This document shows, in pieces, positions 16,944 to 24,264 of a stretch of 32,142 nucleotides of DNA. Numbering within the stretch: the stretch's first letter is position 1; the number at the start of each line of letters is the position of its first letter. The position numbers and the translations under genes are program-made. A model generated the notes under the pieces. That model did no database searches. It had not been told where the DNA came from and saw only the letters and a list, made by a program, of their open reading frames with translations. This stretch comes from Streptomyces sp. NK15101 (GTDB taxonomy: Bacteria > Actinomycetota > Actinomycetes > Streptomycetales > Streptomycetaceae), in assembly GCF_020400725.1 (NCBI RefSeq), contig NZ_JAINVG010000088.1, positions 1 to 32,142 on the forward strand, read 5' to 3'.

Positions 16944-16976
16944 ATCCCGATGAGAGACGGAAGCGAGGCGGACGAC

Positions 16977-17900
16977 ATGCGTGCGGTGGTCGTGGAGCAG
17001 TGGGGCGGACCCGAGAACCTGGTCGAGCGCGAGGTGGAGCGCCCCGAGCCGGGCCTGAACGAGGTCCTGGTGCGGGTGCACGCGGCCGGGGTGAACCCGG
17101 TGGACTGGAAGACCCGCGCGAGCGGCGCACTCATCGGATGGGGCGACGTGCCCGTCCTCGGCTGGGACGTGTCCGGCACGGTCGAGGCGGTCGGTCCCGG
17201 CGTGGGGATCTTCCGCCCCGGCGACGAGGTCTTCGGGATGCCGCTGTTCCCGCGCCAGGCGGGCGGGTACGCCGAGTACGTGGTGGCACCGGCGCGCCAT
17301 CTGGCGCCGAAGCCGTCGTCCCTCACGCACGTGGAGGCGGCCGCGCTGCCGCTCGCCGCCCTGACCGCCTGGCAGGCCCTCGTCGACGCGGCGGACGTCC
17401 GCCCCGGCGAGCGCGTACTGGTGCACGCCGCGGCCGGCGGGGTCGGACACCTCGCCGTGCAGATCGCCAAGGCCCGCGGTGCGTACGTCGTCGGCACCGC
17501 GAGCGCGGCCAAGCACGACCTGGTGCGGGAGCTGGGCGCCGACGAGGTGGTCGACTACCGCGCGGCCCGCTTCGAGGACGTGGTCTCCGGCATCGACGTC
17601 GTCCTGGACGGTCTCGGAGGGGAGACGGCCGAGCGCTCCCTGAAGGTGCTCCGCGACGGCGGCAGGCTCATCACGCTGCCGGGCCCGGACGACGTGCCCG
17701 CCGCCCGGGACGGCGTACGGGCCGCGTGGGTCCTGGTCGAACCCGACCACCTCGGCCTGCGCGAGATCGCGGCCCTGGTGGAGCGCGGCGCGCTGAGGCC
17801 GGTGGTCGACACCGTGCTGCCGCTCGCCGAGGCCGCGGAGGCCCACGCGATCGGTGAGCTGGGCCGCACGACGGGCAAGATCGTCCTGACGGTCGCCTGA
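16977..17900 (+). CDS. NADP-dependent quinone oxidoreductase-like protein (zinc-free MDR)
   Basis: The protein of 307 residues starts MRAVVVEQWGGPENLVEREV, the standard N-terminus of medium-chain dehydrogenase/reductases of the quinone oxidoreductase group. VLVRVHAAGVNPVDWKTR and PVLGWDVSGTVEAVGPGV form the substrate domain, and no structural-zinc cysteines are present. The NADP fold follows: GERVLVHAAAGGVGHLAVQI (AxxGGVG), VVGTASAAKHDLVRELGADE, IDVVLDGLGGETAERSL and RTTGKIVLTV at the end. It would reduce a quinone or an enone with NADPH in the cytoplasm. GAGG at 8 bases supports the ATG at 16977 over the one at 16950. It is probably controlled by the divergent AraC-type regulator. Confidence 0.9.
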   Translation: MRAVVVEQWGGPENLVEREVERPEPGLNEVLVRVHAAGVNPVDWKTRASGALIGWGDVPVLGWDVSGTVEAVGPGVGIFRPGDEVFGMPLFPRQAGGYAEYVVAPARHLAPKPSSLTHVEAAALPLAALTAWQALVDAADVRPGERVLVHAAAGGVGHLAVQIAKARGAYVVGTASAAKHDLVRELGADEVVDYRAARFEDVVSGIDVVLDGLGGETAERSLKVLRDGGRLITLPGPDDVPAARDGVRAAWVLVEPDHLGLREIAALVERGALRPVVDTVLPLAEAAEAHAIGELGRTTGKIVLTVA

Positions 17901-17992
17901 CCCCTTCCCGTGTCCTGCCGTCCGTCCCCCGTGCCCTGCCGCCCGGGCCGGGCGCCCGCCCGCGGCCGGCCGCTCCGGGTGAGGCCGCTCGG

Positions 17993-18022
17993 CCGGGGGC
18001 GCCCCCTCGACGGCGCCCCCGG
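17993..18022 (+). terminator. Hairpin terminator of the oxidoreductase gene
   Basis: CCGGGGGCGCC (17993-18003) and GGCGCCCCCGG (18012-18022) form a perfect 11-bp stem with an 8-base loop, 93 bases past the stop codon. Confidence 0.75.
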
Positions 18023-18067
18023 ACGCCGTCGACATCACCGGCGGCGCCGGCGGGCCTCGCACGACGA

Positions 18068-18100
18068 GCTGAAGAAAAGCCGAAGAAGAGCCGAAGAAGA
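18068..18100. repeat. Three 11-bp purine-rich tandem repeats
   Basis: GCTGAAGAAAA, GCCGAAGAAGA and GCCGAAGAAGA follow one another without gaps. The 11-base period is near one helical turn and the tract is far richer in A than its surroundings. It lies 240 bases before the terpene synthase start. Confidence 0.8.
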
Positions 18101-18339
18101 GTCGGACGTCCCTGCGACACGCTCTCTCATCAGGGCGGCCGTGCTGACATCCGGAGCGCGTGCACGGACGCGGGACGGGGCCGTGTCAATCGCTCCGCCC
18201 GGCATTCACCCGGTCGGGCAGGCAGTGTCCCGCTTCGCGGGCGGGGACCGCTCGGCCGTGGAAACATCCGGGCGAGTCGTGGAGGGTGAGGCGGCGGGCG
18301 GAGCGCCGCCGACGGGCCACCTCCAGGGAGGGACACCAC

Positions 18340-19368
18340 GTGAGCCTGACCGGGCACCGATCGATCCGGCATCCCCGGCCGCCTGGCATCGACACCCTGC
18401 GCTGCACGGCGCGGTACGGGCTGGACGCGGTCCCCGACCCGCAGCACCGCGCCATGATGGCCGGCCTGCTGGATTCCGGTCTCCTCGACGGGCTGATCGC
18501 GTTCGCGGTCGAGTACGAGCCGGCCGTCGACCGGGCCGCGACCCGCGTCCGGGCCGGTCGACTGGCCGCCGAGTTCGCGGCCTTCGGCATCGCCGTCCCG
18601 GCCGCGACGATCCGCACCATCACCGTGATGCGCAGCCTGATGGTGCCGGTCGCCGATGAGGACCTCGCCTTCGCGCTCGACCGTGTCTGGGTGTTCGGCA
18701 CCTACCTCGACGACCTGTGCAGCCGCGAGCCGGCCGAGGCGGAGGCGGTCCTGCGGGAGGCCTTGCTGCCCGAGCGGGCCCCGGCCCGGCCGACCACCCG
18801 GTACCTCCGGCACCTGTTCGCGGGGATCGCGCCGTTCTGCGATCCGACGTTCCTCGCGGTCTACCGGGCCTTCCTCCACAACGCGCTCATCGGCGTGCTG
18901 ATGGAGGCGGAGTTCACCCCCGAGGTGTCCGACGGCGTGGACAGTGACTTCGTGCGGGCCTACAACGGCTTCTCCCAGTTCTGGTTCGTCTCGCTCCAGT
19001 TCACCGACCCCTGTCTGGACGCCCGTACGAACAGGGCGTTCTGGTCGGCGTCACTGTGCTCCGGCGTGACGTTCCTGAACGACGTCAACGACGTGCTGTC
19101 GTCCTACAAGGAGGCGGTCGACGGGGCCGACTTCGTCAGCAGCAGGCTCTACCGCAGCTGCGTCCGCGAGGGCGTCGCGTACCGGGCCGTCGCCCGCCGC
19201 ACCCTGGACAGCGGGCTGGGCGCCCGCGACCGCCTCCTCGCTCTCGCCTCCGCCGACCAGCGTCCGCACCTCGAGCGCTACGCGGCCGGCTACGTCTGCT
19301 TCCACCTCCGTTGCCGCCGCTACCGCTGGAACGACGTCTACCCGGGGCTCACGCCGATCGACACCTGA
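18340..19368 (+). CDS. Class I terpene synthase of the trichodiene synthase (TRI5) type
   Basis: The GTG start has GGAGG (18327-18331) 8 bases upstream; the protein has 342 residues. It carries both metal-binding motifs of class I terpene cyclases: the aspartate-rich motif YLDDLCSRE (D124, D125) and the NSE/DTE triad NDVLSSYKE (N250, S254, E258). From memory of the family, several blocks line up with fungal trichodiene synthase and not with the usual bacterial geosmin or pentalenene type enzymes: IAPFCDPTFLAVYRAF with HFGPFCSLNLIRSTLDF, FLNDVNDVLSSYKE with MVWVNDLMSFYKE, and GYVCFHLRCRRYRWNDVY with GYVTWHLCDRRYRLSEIY, including the active-site Arg-Tyr pair (R327, Y328). It should ionise farnesyl (or geranyl) diphosphate and cyclise it with Mg2+. 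No P450 or prenyltransferase gene is adjacent. The cyclase class is firm, the product unknown. Confidence 0.85.
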   Translation: MSLTGHRSIRHPRPPGIDTLRCTARYGLDAVPDPQHRAMMAGLLDSGLLDGLIAFAVEYEPAVDRAATRVRAGRLAAEFAAFGIAVPAATIRTITVMRSLMVPVADEDLAFALDRVWVFGTYLDDLCSREPAEAEAVLREALLPERAPARPTTRYLRHLFAGIAPFCDPTFLAVYRAFLHNALIGVLMEAEFTPEVSDGVDSDFVRAYNGFSQFWFVSLQFTDPCLDARTNRAFWSASLCSGVTFLNDVNDVLSSYKEAVDGADFVSSRLYRSCVREGVAYRAVARRTLDSGLGARDRLLALASADQRPHLERYAAGYVCFHLRCRRYRWNDVYPGLTPIDT

Positions 19369-19445
19369 AAGCGTGGCGACCTGCGCCGCCCGACCGGTGC
19401 CGGCGCCGTGCGTCCGCGGGGAATCGGCGCGCAGGCCGGCGGCGG

Positions 19446-19471
19446 GGCCCGCCGAGGGCCCCTCGCGCGGG
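19446..19471 (+). terminator. Probable terminator hairpin of the terpene synthase
   Basis: GCCCG (19446-19450) with CGGGC (19467-19471) and CGAGG (19452-19456) with CCTCG (19460-19464) give a 10-bp stem with a small interior bulge and loop GCC, 78 bases after the stop codon. Confidence 0.55.
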
Positions 19472-19514
19472 CTGCGGGCGACCCCCTCCCCTGTGTGGCG
19501 GACGGCTTCCGTAT

Positions 19515-19528
19515 ATGACGGCCGTCAT
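19515..19528. promoter_or_regulatory. Perfect 14-bp palindrome ATGACGGCCGTCAT
   Basis: The fully symmetric sequence resembles TetR-type operators in style. No TetR gene is visible nearby and the next gene starts 466 bases away, so its role is unknown. Confidence 0.4.
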
Positions 19529-19693
19529 GGCGGGAGGCCGTCGGAGAACCGAGAAGCCGCCGTGCCGAGTGGAGGTGATGCTTCCCCAGGGACTCTGTCG
19601 GAGCGGCGCAAGGCGGGCCTGGCCATCGGAGGCCATCGTGTCGACTGGATCTACCGCGGAATGGACTGTGTGCACCGCGTCTGGCAGCGGTGT

Positions 19694-19728
19694 CGGGCTG
19701 GGCGGTTCGAGATCCGGTGCCCAGCCCG
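19694..19728. terminator. Strong hairpin in gene-free region
   Basis: CGGGCTGGGC (19694-19703) and GCCCAGCCCG (19719-19728) form a perfect 10-bp stem around a 15-base loop. It looks like a terminator but no intact gene ends at it, which suggests a relic or an unrecognised small transcript. Confidence 0.45.
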
Positions 19729-19993
19729 GCCGTCCTGAAGGTGTCGTGCAAACCGCGAGAGGACTTCCTGCCGCCCATGCGGACTTTGCCGGACGGGCCG
19801 GCCTGTGGGCTGTTCTCCGCGCTCGGTGCCGCTTGCTGCCGCGCTTGACGACGATGGCCAGCTGGTCGCCGAGGTGTGCAGTGTCCTCGCAGAGTGACCG
19901 GCACCTCTACTGCGGAGATTCGAGATGAGGGTGATGGTTGAGTCCTGAAGTGCTTCTCTGTGCTTCACTCTCACGGGTGAAGGCGGATATGCG

Positions 19994-20812
19994 ATGCGAA
20001 CATCGGAGCGGGGCGGCGTGGGGCAGAAGTACGCGCTGACCTCGGACGAGGACGACAGTGACTTCTGGGGCTTCGCTCACGAGGCCGAGGGGCTCTTCAC
20101 GCCTCTGCCGGATGAGGAGGGCGCACGCTGCGTGCACCTCGAAGGGTGCCTCCCGCAGGGCGGCCTGTTGAAGAGCGTCGATCACGTCGGCGGTCGTCGC
20201 GCCACGGCGGGGAACGCCTGGCTCGCCCTCCTCGACGGCGACGGTGCCACCATGGGGTCCTACTCCGTCGACGAGGTCACCGTCGTCGACGTCGAACCTT
20301 CCGCACGTGGAACCGGCCTCGTCGACCTCACGGTGACGCTGTGGTGCGAGAACGCCCTGCCCGGAGCGGAACGAGCGTGGGACCTGGTCCGCACGGGTCG
20401 ACTGAACCGCATCGGCATGTGGCACGAACTCGCACCCGAGGAGAGACAGGCGTGGCTGTCGGTGGCGCTGTGGTCCCGTGGGTACCGACGCCAGGGAAAG
20501 CCCGATGCCCCGGCAGGCCAGGTGTTCGCCCTGGACGGCCGACACATCGTCGACGAAGACAGCTTCTACTGTGCGATCGGTGAGGCCGTCAACGGACCCG
20601 GCGGGTACTTCGGCTGGAACCTGGACGCTCTGGACGACTGCCTTTGCGGAGGCTGGGGCGCCACTGTTCCCTTCACCTTGCACTGGGAGTCCTCGGCCGG
20701 GGCACGGGCACGGTTGGTGGAGCGCGTCCCTGTCGGCGACCGTGAGGTTGCGCTGTTCGACCTGCTCCTGGAGATTTTCGAGAAACGGGGCGTGAGCGTC
20801 GTCCTTCGGTGA
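19994..20812 (+). CDS. Two-part protein with C-terminal barstar domain
   Basis: The last 90 of 272 residues match barstar, the inhibitor of the ribonuclease barnase: FALDGRHIVDEDSFYCAIGE, then GGYFGWNLDALDDCLCGGW, which parallels barstar YYGENLDALWDCLTGW with its barnase-binding acidic helix, then VPFTLHWESSAGARARL and LLEIFEKRGVSVVLR as the last strand. The first 170 residues are an unrecognised acidic domain (YALTSDEDDSDFWGFAHEAE; LVDLTVTLWCENALPGAERA) with no membrane segment. By family the C-terminus should bind and block a barnase-like RNase or toxin domain. No such toxin gene is in the window, so it is an orphan immunity-type or regulatory protein. The start is ATG 19994 (GAAGG 10 bases upstream) or GTG 20018 (GGAG 9 bases upstream). 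Confidence 0.8.
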   Translation: MRTSERGGVGQKYALTSDEDDSDFWGFAHEAEGLFTPLPDEEGARCVHLEGCLPQGGLLKSVDHVGGRRATAGNAWLALLDGDGATMGSYSVDEVTVVDVEPSARGTGLVDLTVTLWCENALPGAERAWDLVRTGRLNRIGMWHELAPEERQAWLSVALWSRGYRRQGKPDAPAGQVFALDGRHIVDEDSFYCAIGEAVNGPGGYFGWNLDALDDCLCGGWGATVPFTLHWESSAGARARLVERVPVGDREVALFDLLLEIFEKRGVSVVLR

Positions 20813-20877
20813 CAGCTCGTCGCTTGCAGGCGCCGGTCCGGGGAACATCGTTCGGGCTCCTGCGGACGGCGGCGTGC

Positions 20878-21135
20878 GGGGATGCCGAGGTGGATGGGCA
20901 GGCCGCCGTGGACCAGCTCGGTGGCGAAGATCCTCCGGAAGTCGTGCGGGGTGAGCTCCGGCCCACGGAAACCGGAGTGGGGCTCGGGCAGGTCCTCGCA
21001 GCGTCGGCTGATCGTCTTCTGGACGACGCCGGGGTGGAAGACCTTCGATCCGACCGCTCCGTTCTGGCACTGGAAGAGGAACGGCGTCGGCGCACTCCAG
21101 ACCTTGTCGTGCGGGCCGTGACGACCGACCGCTCA
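20878..21135 (-). pseudogene. Truncated tyrosine integrase (C-terminal fragment)
   Basis: Reading the minus strand from about 21120 gives PTPFLFQCQNGAVGSKVFHP, GVVQKTISRRCEDL, HSGFRGPELTPHDFRRIFAT and ELVHGGLPIHLGIP. This is the catalytic domain of a site-specific tyrosine recombinase with its HxxR box (HDFR) intact. An in-frame stop lies just upstream and similarity ends abruptly after LGIP, so the N-terminal part, the second conserved His-rich segment and the catalytic tyrosine (the usual GH...TTxGY region) are missing. It cannot be active. It shows that an integrative element or phage once ended here, next to the barstar-type gene. Confidence 0.7.
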
Positions 21136-21500
21136 CCCCGGTGCCCTCGGCCCCGCCGCCTCCGGGAGGGTCTCGCCCGGACACGCCTTCTCCCACGTCC
21201 TCGACCGGGAGCAGTCGCCCGGCGCTGTCGGAGAAGCACCTCAAGCCCGTCTTCGTACGAGAAGCCACCCTGCCCCAGGGCCCCGGCCCCGAGCCGACCC
21301 CCTCCGCCCGACTGCGGTACGTGGTCACGCAAGGAACGCCGAGCCACCGCAGGCCGGGCGCCCTCGGCGCGCGCACCGTGCCGTGGCGCCCCACGAGCGC
21401 CCCGGCCGAAGGAGTGGGAGGTCGCCGGCCCGGCCACCGTCCGTACCGGGTCGGCCGCGGCCGTGGAGAGGGCACGCTGCGGTCGGGACCGGCCCGCAGG
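21136..21500. other. Region between integrase remnant and first SpoIIE gene
   Basis: These 365 bases are open in the frame of the downstream SpoIIE gene, but that stretch is proline/arginine rich with no domain and no ribosome site, so I do not treat it as coding. I recognise nothing in it on either strand; it should hold the promoter of the SpoIIE gene. Confidence 0.4.
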
Positions 21501-23903
21501 ATGATGGAACGTATGGACGGGATGCCTTTCCCCGTCGGCGCCGGGGCGGGAGAGGCGGACGAAGGCGGGCCCCTCGGCCCGCCCCGGGCTGCCCTCGCCC
21601 TGCTCGACGCGGACGGAGTGCTCGTGGGGTGGAGCCGCGAGGCCGAGGACCTCCTGGGATACCCGGCTTCGCAGGTGCTGGGACGCCGGGCGGTGGATCT
21701 GATCGCCACCGCCCAGGCCGGTCGCGACGGCTCGGAAGGCGCTCGGCCCGATCAGCGGCCGAGGCCCGACGGGACACGCGGTTCCGTCATCGACGTGCGT
21801 CACCGTTCGGGAGACACCGTGCGCATCGCGGTGACCCTGCACCCCCTGACCCCCGCCTCCGGCGGGGCCTCCTCCGTCCTCATGGCGGCTGAGCTGGAGG
21901 GCCTTCGCTGGTGGGAGACCCGCCAGGCGATGCTGCGGGGGCTCGTCGCCCAGTCCCCGGTGACGTTGACCATCTACGGCCCCGACACGCGCCTCCTGTG
22001 GGCGAACGCAGCCAGCATCCGGGAGCTCGGCGGCGACCTCACCGCACTGGTGGGCCGCTCCATGAGCGAACTCTTTCCCGGCGACGTCCTCACCGCCCAG
22101 CATCTGGCGCCGCCGGAGGAGCTCGTCCGGCAGATCCTGGAGACCGGTGAACCGATCATCGACATGCAGTTCCGGGGGCGAGCCCCGGGCGACCCCCGTG
22201 AGCACGTCTGGTCCTCCTCCTACTTCCGGCTGGTGGACGGCCGGGGAGAAGCCGTGGGCGTGTGCGAGCAGTCCATAGACGTCACCGACCACTACCGTGC
22301 GCAGCAGCGCCTGGAACTCCTCGCGGAGGCCGGCGCACGGATCGGGTCGAGACTGGATCCGGCCGGCACGGCAGTGGAGCTCGCCAGGGTCGCGGTGCCG
22401 CGGTACGCCGACGCCGTGCTCGTCGACGTGGCGGCAGAAGTGCTGGAGGGCGAGGACCTGAAGCCCGTCACGTCCTGGGACCTCGTACGGGTGGCGGACT
22501 CCGGTGAGGATCCTTCCCGGGTGGGGGAACGGGTCGCGTACGCAGCCTCGTCACCGCAGGCCGAAAGCCTCGCCGGGGTGCGGTCGACGACGGACGCGGT
22601 GCGCGCGCCGACACGGCTGTACGTCCCGCTTCGCGTGCGGGAGACGCCCCTGGGGCTGGTCACCTTCGTGCGCGCCGACCCCTCCGAACCCTTCGACGAG
22701 GGCGACCGGGCAGTGGCCGAGGAGCTGGTGTCGCGCACCTCCGTGTGCATCGACAACGCCCGGCGTTACCTGCGCGAGCGCACCGCCGCCGTCACGCTCC
22801 AGCGCAGTCTGCTGCCCCACTCGGTCCCCGAGCAGAGCGCGGTCGAGGCGGCGAGCCGGTACCTCCCGGCCGACAGCCACCTCGGCGCGGGCGGCGACTG
22901 GTTCGACGTCATCCCGCTCTCCGGCGCACGCGTCGGACTCGTCGTCGGCGACGTCGTCGGCCACGGTCTGGGCGCCGCCGCCGCGATGGGGCGATTGCGG
23001 GCGATGCTGAGGACCCTGGCCGAGCTGGACCTCGCGCCCGACGAACTCCTCGCCCGGCTGAACGACCAGGTCGGCAAGGAAGCGTCGGACCAGAACGGGA
23101 ACGGCTCGTACGGCAGCGGCATCACCGGTGCGACGTGCGTCTACGGGATCTACGATCCGGCTTCCCGGACGAGCACCTGGGCGCTGGCGGGGCACCTGCC
23201 GCCGGCCGTCGTGGAACCGCACGGAGGCGCCGTCTCCTTCCTCCGACTGCCCCCGGGGGCTCCTCTGGGCATGGGGCGGCTTCCTTTCGAGAGTGCGGAG
23301 GTGGACCTGGCCGAAGGAAGCCTGATCGTCCTGTTCACCGACGGTCTCGTGAGGGCCCGCGGGCAGGGCGCCGACGCGGGTCTGGACCGGCTGGCGGCCG
23401 CCCTCGGTGAGCAGCGGGAATCGTCGCCCGACCGACTGTGCACCCGGATCCTGGCGGAACTGTCCTCGGACCGGGTGCAGGACGACGCGACCCTCCTCGT
23501 CGTCCGGACGCGCGTGCTCGGGGCGCATGAGGTGGCCACCTGGGAACTGCCTCCGGACCCCGCCCTGGTCGCCCGCGCCCGGTCGATGGCCGCGGAACAG
23601 CTTGCCCGGTGGGGCCTGGACGAACTGGCCTTCACCACCGAGCTGGTGGTCAGCGAACTGGTCACCAACGCCATCCGGTACGCCTCGGGCCCGATCGGTC
23701 TGCGGTTGATCCGGGACCGGTCGCTCATCTGCGAGGTCTCCGACTCGCAGCACACCTCACCGCACGCCCGCTATGCGGGCAGCGACGAGGAGGGCGGGCG
23801 CGGACTGTTCATGATCTCCCAGCTCACCGAGCACTGGGGCACGCGCTACATGCCCACGGGAAAGACGATCTGGGCGGAACAGGCCTTGCCCGCGGCGGGG
23901 TAG
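21501..23903 (+). CDS. PAS-PAS-GAF-SpoIIE phosphatase with HATPase domain
   Basis: The 800-residue protein has, in order: PAS 1 (about residues 30-105, LALLDADGVLVGWSREAEDL); PAS 2 (140-265, TLTIYGPDTRLLWANAASI to CEQSIDVTDHYRAQQRLEL); GAF (270-430); SpoIIE/PP2C phosphatase (435-675, TLQRSLLPHSVPEQSAVEAA, GAGGDWFDVIPLSG, VGDVVGHGLGAAAAMGRLR, LIVLFTDGLVRARG, DDATLLVVR), with the Asp residues that bind Mn/Mg; and an RsbW-like ATPase (690-795, ELVVSELVTNAIRYA, EEGGRGLFMISQLTEHWG). By family it dephosphorylates an anti-sigma antagonist and its last domain can act as anti-sigma kinase, so it would be a light, redox or ligand-sensing switch for a sigma factor. Possible starts are ATG 21501, 21513 and 21522, none with a good ribosome site. 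No cognate antagonist (STAS) gene is next to it. Confidence 0.9.
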   Translation: MMERMDGMPFPVGAGAGEADEGGPLGPPRAALALLDADGVLVGWSREAEDLLGYPASQVLGRRAVDLIATAQAGRDGSEGARPDQRPRPDGTRGSVIDVRHRSGDTVRIAVTLHPLTPASGGASSVLMAAELEGLRWWETRQAMLRGLVAQSPVTLTIYGPDTRLLWANAASIRELGGDLTALVGRSMSELFPGDVLTAQHLAPPEELVRQILETGEPIIDMQFRGRAPGDPREHVWSSSYFRLVDGRGEAVGVCEQSIDVTDHYRAQQRLELLAEAGARIGSRLDPAGTAVELARVAVPRYADAVLVDVAAEVLEGEDLKPVTSWDLVRVADSGEDPSRVGERVAYAASSPQAESLAGVRSTTDAVRAPTRLYVPLRVRETPLGLVTFVRADPSEPFDEGDRAVAEELVSRTSVCIDNARRYLRERTAAVTLQRSLLPHSVPEQSAVEAASRYLPADSHLGAGGDWFDVIPLSGARVGLVVGDVVGHGLGAAAAMGRLRAMLRTLAELDLAPDELLARLNDQVGKEASDQNGNGSYGSGITGATCVYGIYDPASRTSTWALAGHLPPAVVEPHGGAVSFLRLPPGAPLGMGRLPFESAEVDLAEGSLIVLFTDGLVRARGQGADAGLDRLAAALGEQRESSPDRLCTRILAELSSDRVQDDATLLVVRTRVLGAHEVATWELPPDPALVARARSMAAEQLARWGLDELAFTTELVVSELVTNAIRYASGPIGLRLIRDRSLICEVSDSQHTSPHARYAGSDEEGGRGLFMISQLTEHWGTRYMPTGKTIWAEQALPAAG

Positions 23904-23944
23904 ACGGCGGCGGACCGCGGTGGCAGCCGCTGCCCGGTGGCGAG

Positions 23945-24175
23945 GTGACCTGGGCCGTGCCGGACCCGGGCACCGCCTGGGCCTTCGCGACCGGAACGGA
24001 CGGCACGGTGCGCGCGGCCTCGATGACGGACGGCGTCCGGCGCCCGATCGGGGAGGGGCCCGCACCGGAGGGAGGAACGGGCGGCCGGGTGGCCGCGACC
24101 TGCCGGATCCCCGGCCGGATCGAGGTCGTCACCGACACGGAGGAGGGGCTGCTGCGGTGGACCTGGTGGTCCTAG
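23945..24175 (+). CDS. Small hypothetical protein or gene remnant, 76 residues
   Basis: Between the two SpoIIE genes a frame with strong third-position GC bias runs to a stop at 24175 and ends LLRWTWWS. It reads VTWAVPDPGTAWAFATGTDG, VAATCRIPGRIEVVTDTEEG, with a tryptophan-rich, beta-like character. The frame is open further left (PRWQPLPGGE) without a start codon, so the usable start is GTG 23945, or the ORF may be the tail of a longer gene whose front was lost. I do not recognise it. Confidence 0.4.
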   Translation: MTWAVPDPGTAWAFATGTDGTVRAASMTDGVRRPIGEGPAPEGGTGGRVAATCRIPGRIEVVTDTEEGLLRWTWWS

Positions 24176-24252
24176 GTGGCCCTGGCCCGGGTGTCCGCGC
24201 CGAAGGCGGCCGCCGACGCACGGGACAAGGGGCGCATGACCTGGGCGTTCCG

Positions 24253-24258
24253 TAGGCT
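24253..24258 (+). promoter_or_regulatory. -10 element (TAGGCT) giving a probable leaderless mRNA
   Basis: TAGGCT matches the actinomycete TANNNT -10 consensus and ends 6 bases before the ATG at 24265, where transcription would start. No ribosome site precedes that ATG. This spacing is typical of leaderless transcripts; a -35 box is not evident. Confidence 0.55.
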
Positions 24259-24264
24259 CGTCCC

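Larger units (their letters stand above)
17901..18339. other. Intergenic region before the terpene synthase
   Basis: These 439 bases hold the terminator at 17993-18022 and a purine-rich tandem repeat at 18068-18100. The rest should contain the terpene synthase promoter, but I cannot place -35/-10 boxes with confidence. GGAGG at 18327-18331 is the ribosome site of the next gene. No frame here looks coding. Confidence 0.5.
19369..19993. other. 625-base region without a recognisable gene
   Basis: Open frames exist on both strands (for example an ATG frame 19515-19928 on + and a longer one on -), but none shows family motifs or a matching ribosome site, and base composition drifts to lower GC toward 19870-19990. 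It contains the hairpin at 19446-19471, a perfect 14-base palindrome at 19515-19528 and a 10-bp stem at 19694-19728. With the integrase remnant 900 bases further on, it may be the scar of a lost element. Confidence 0.5.

Noticed and set aside
19704..19716. tRNA-like T-arm string GGTTCGAGATCC
   Set aside because: The flanking bases cannot form a T stem, acceptor stem or anticodon arm; it is just the loop of a hairpin.
19338..19904. Long minus-strand frame in the gene-free region
   Set aside because: No domain, no ribosome site and overlap with the end of the terpene synthase gene.
19515..19928. Plus-strand ATG frame of 137 codons before the barstar gene
   Set aside because: Irregular codon use, no similarity to any family I know and a start inside a palindrome without a ribosome site.
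21141..21500. Upstream extension of the first SpoIIE gene by 120 residues
   Set aside because: The added part is Pro/Arg-rich without domain character and overlaps the edge of the integrase remnant region.
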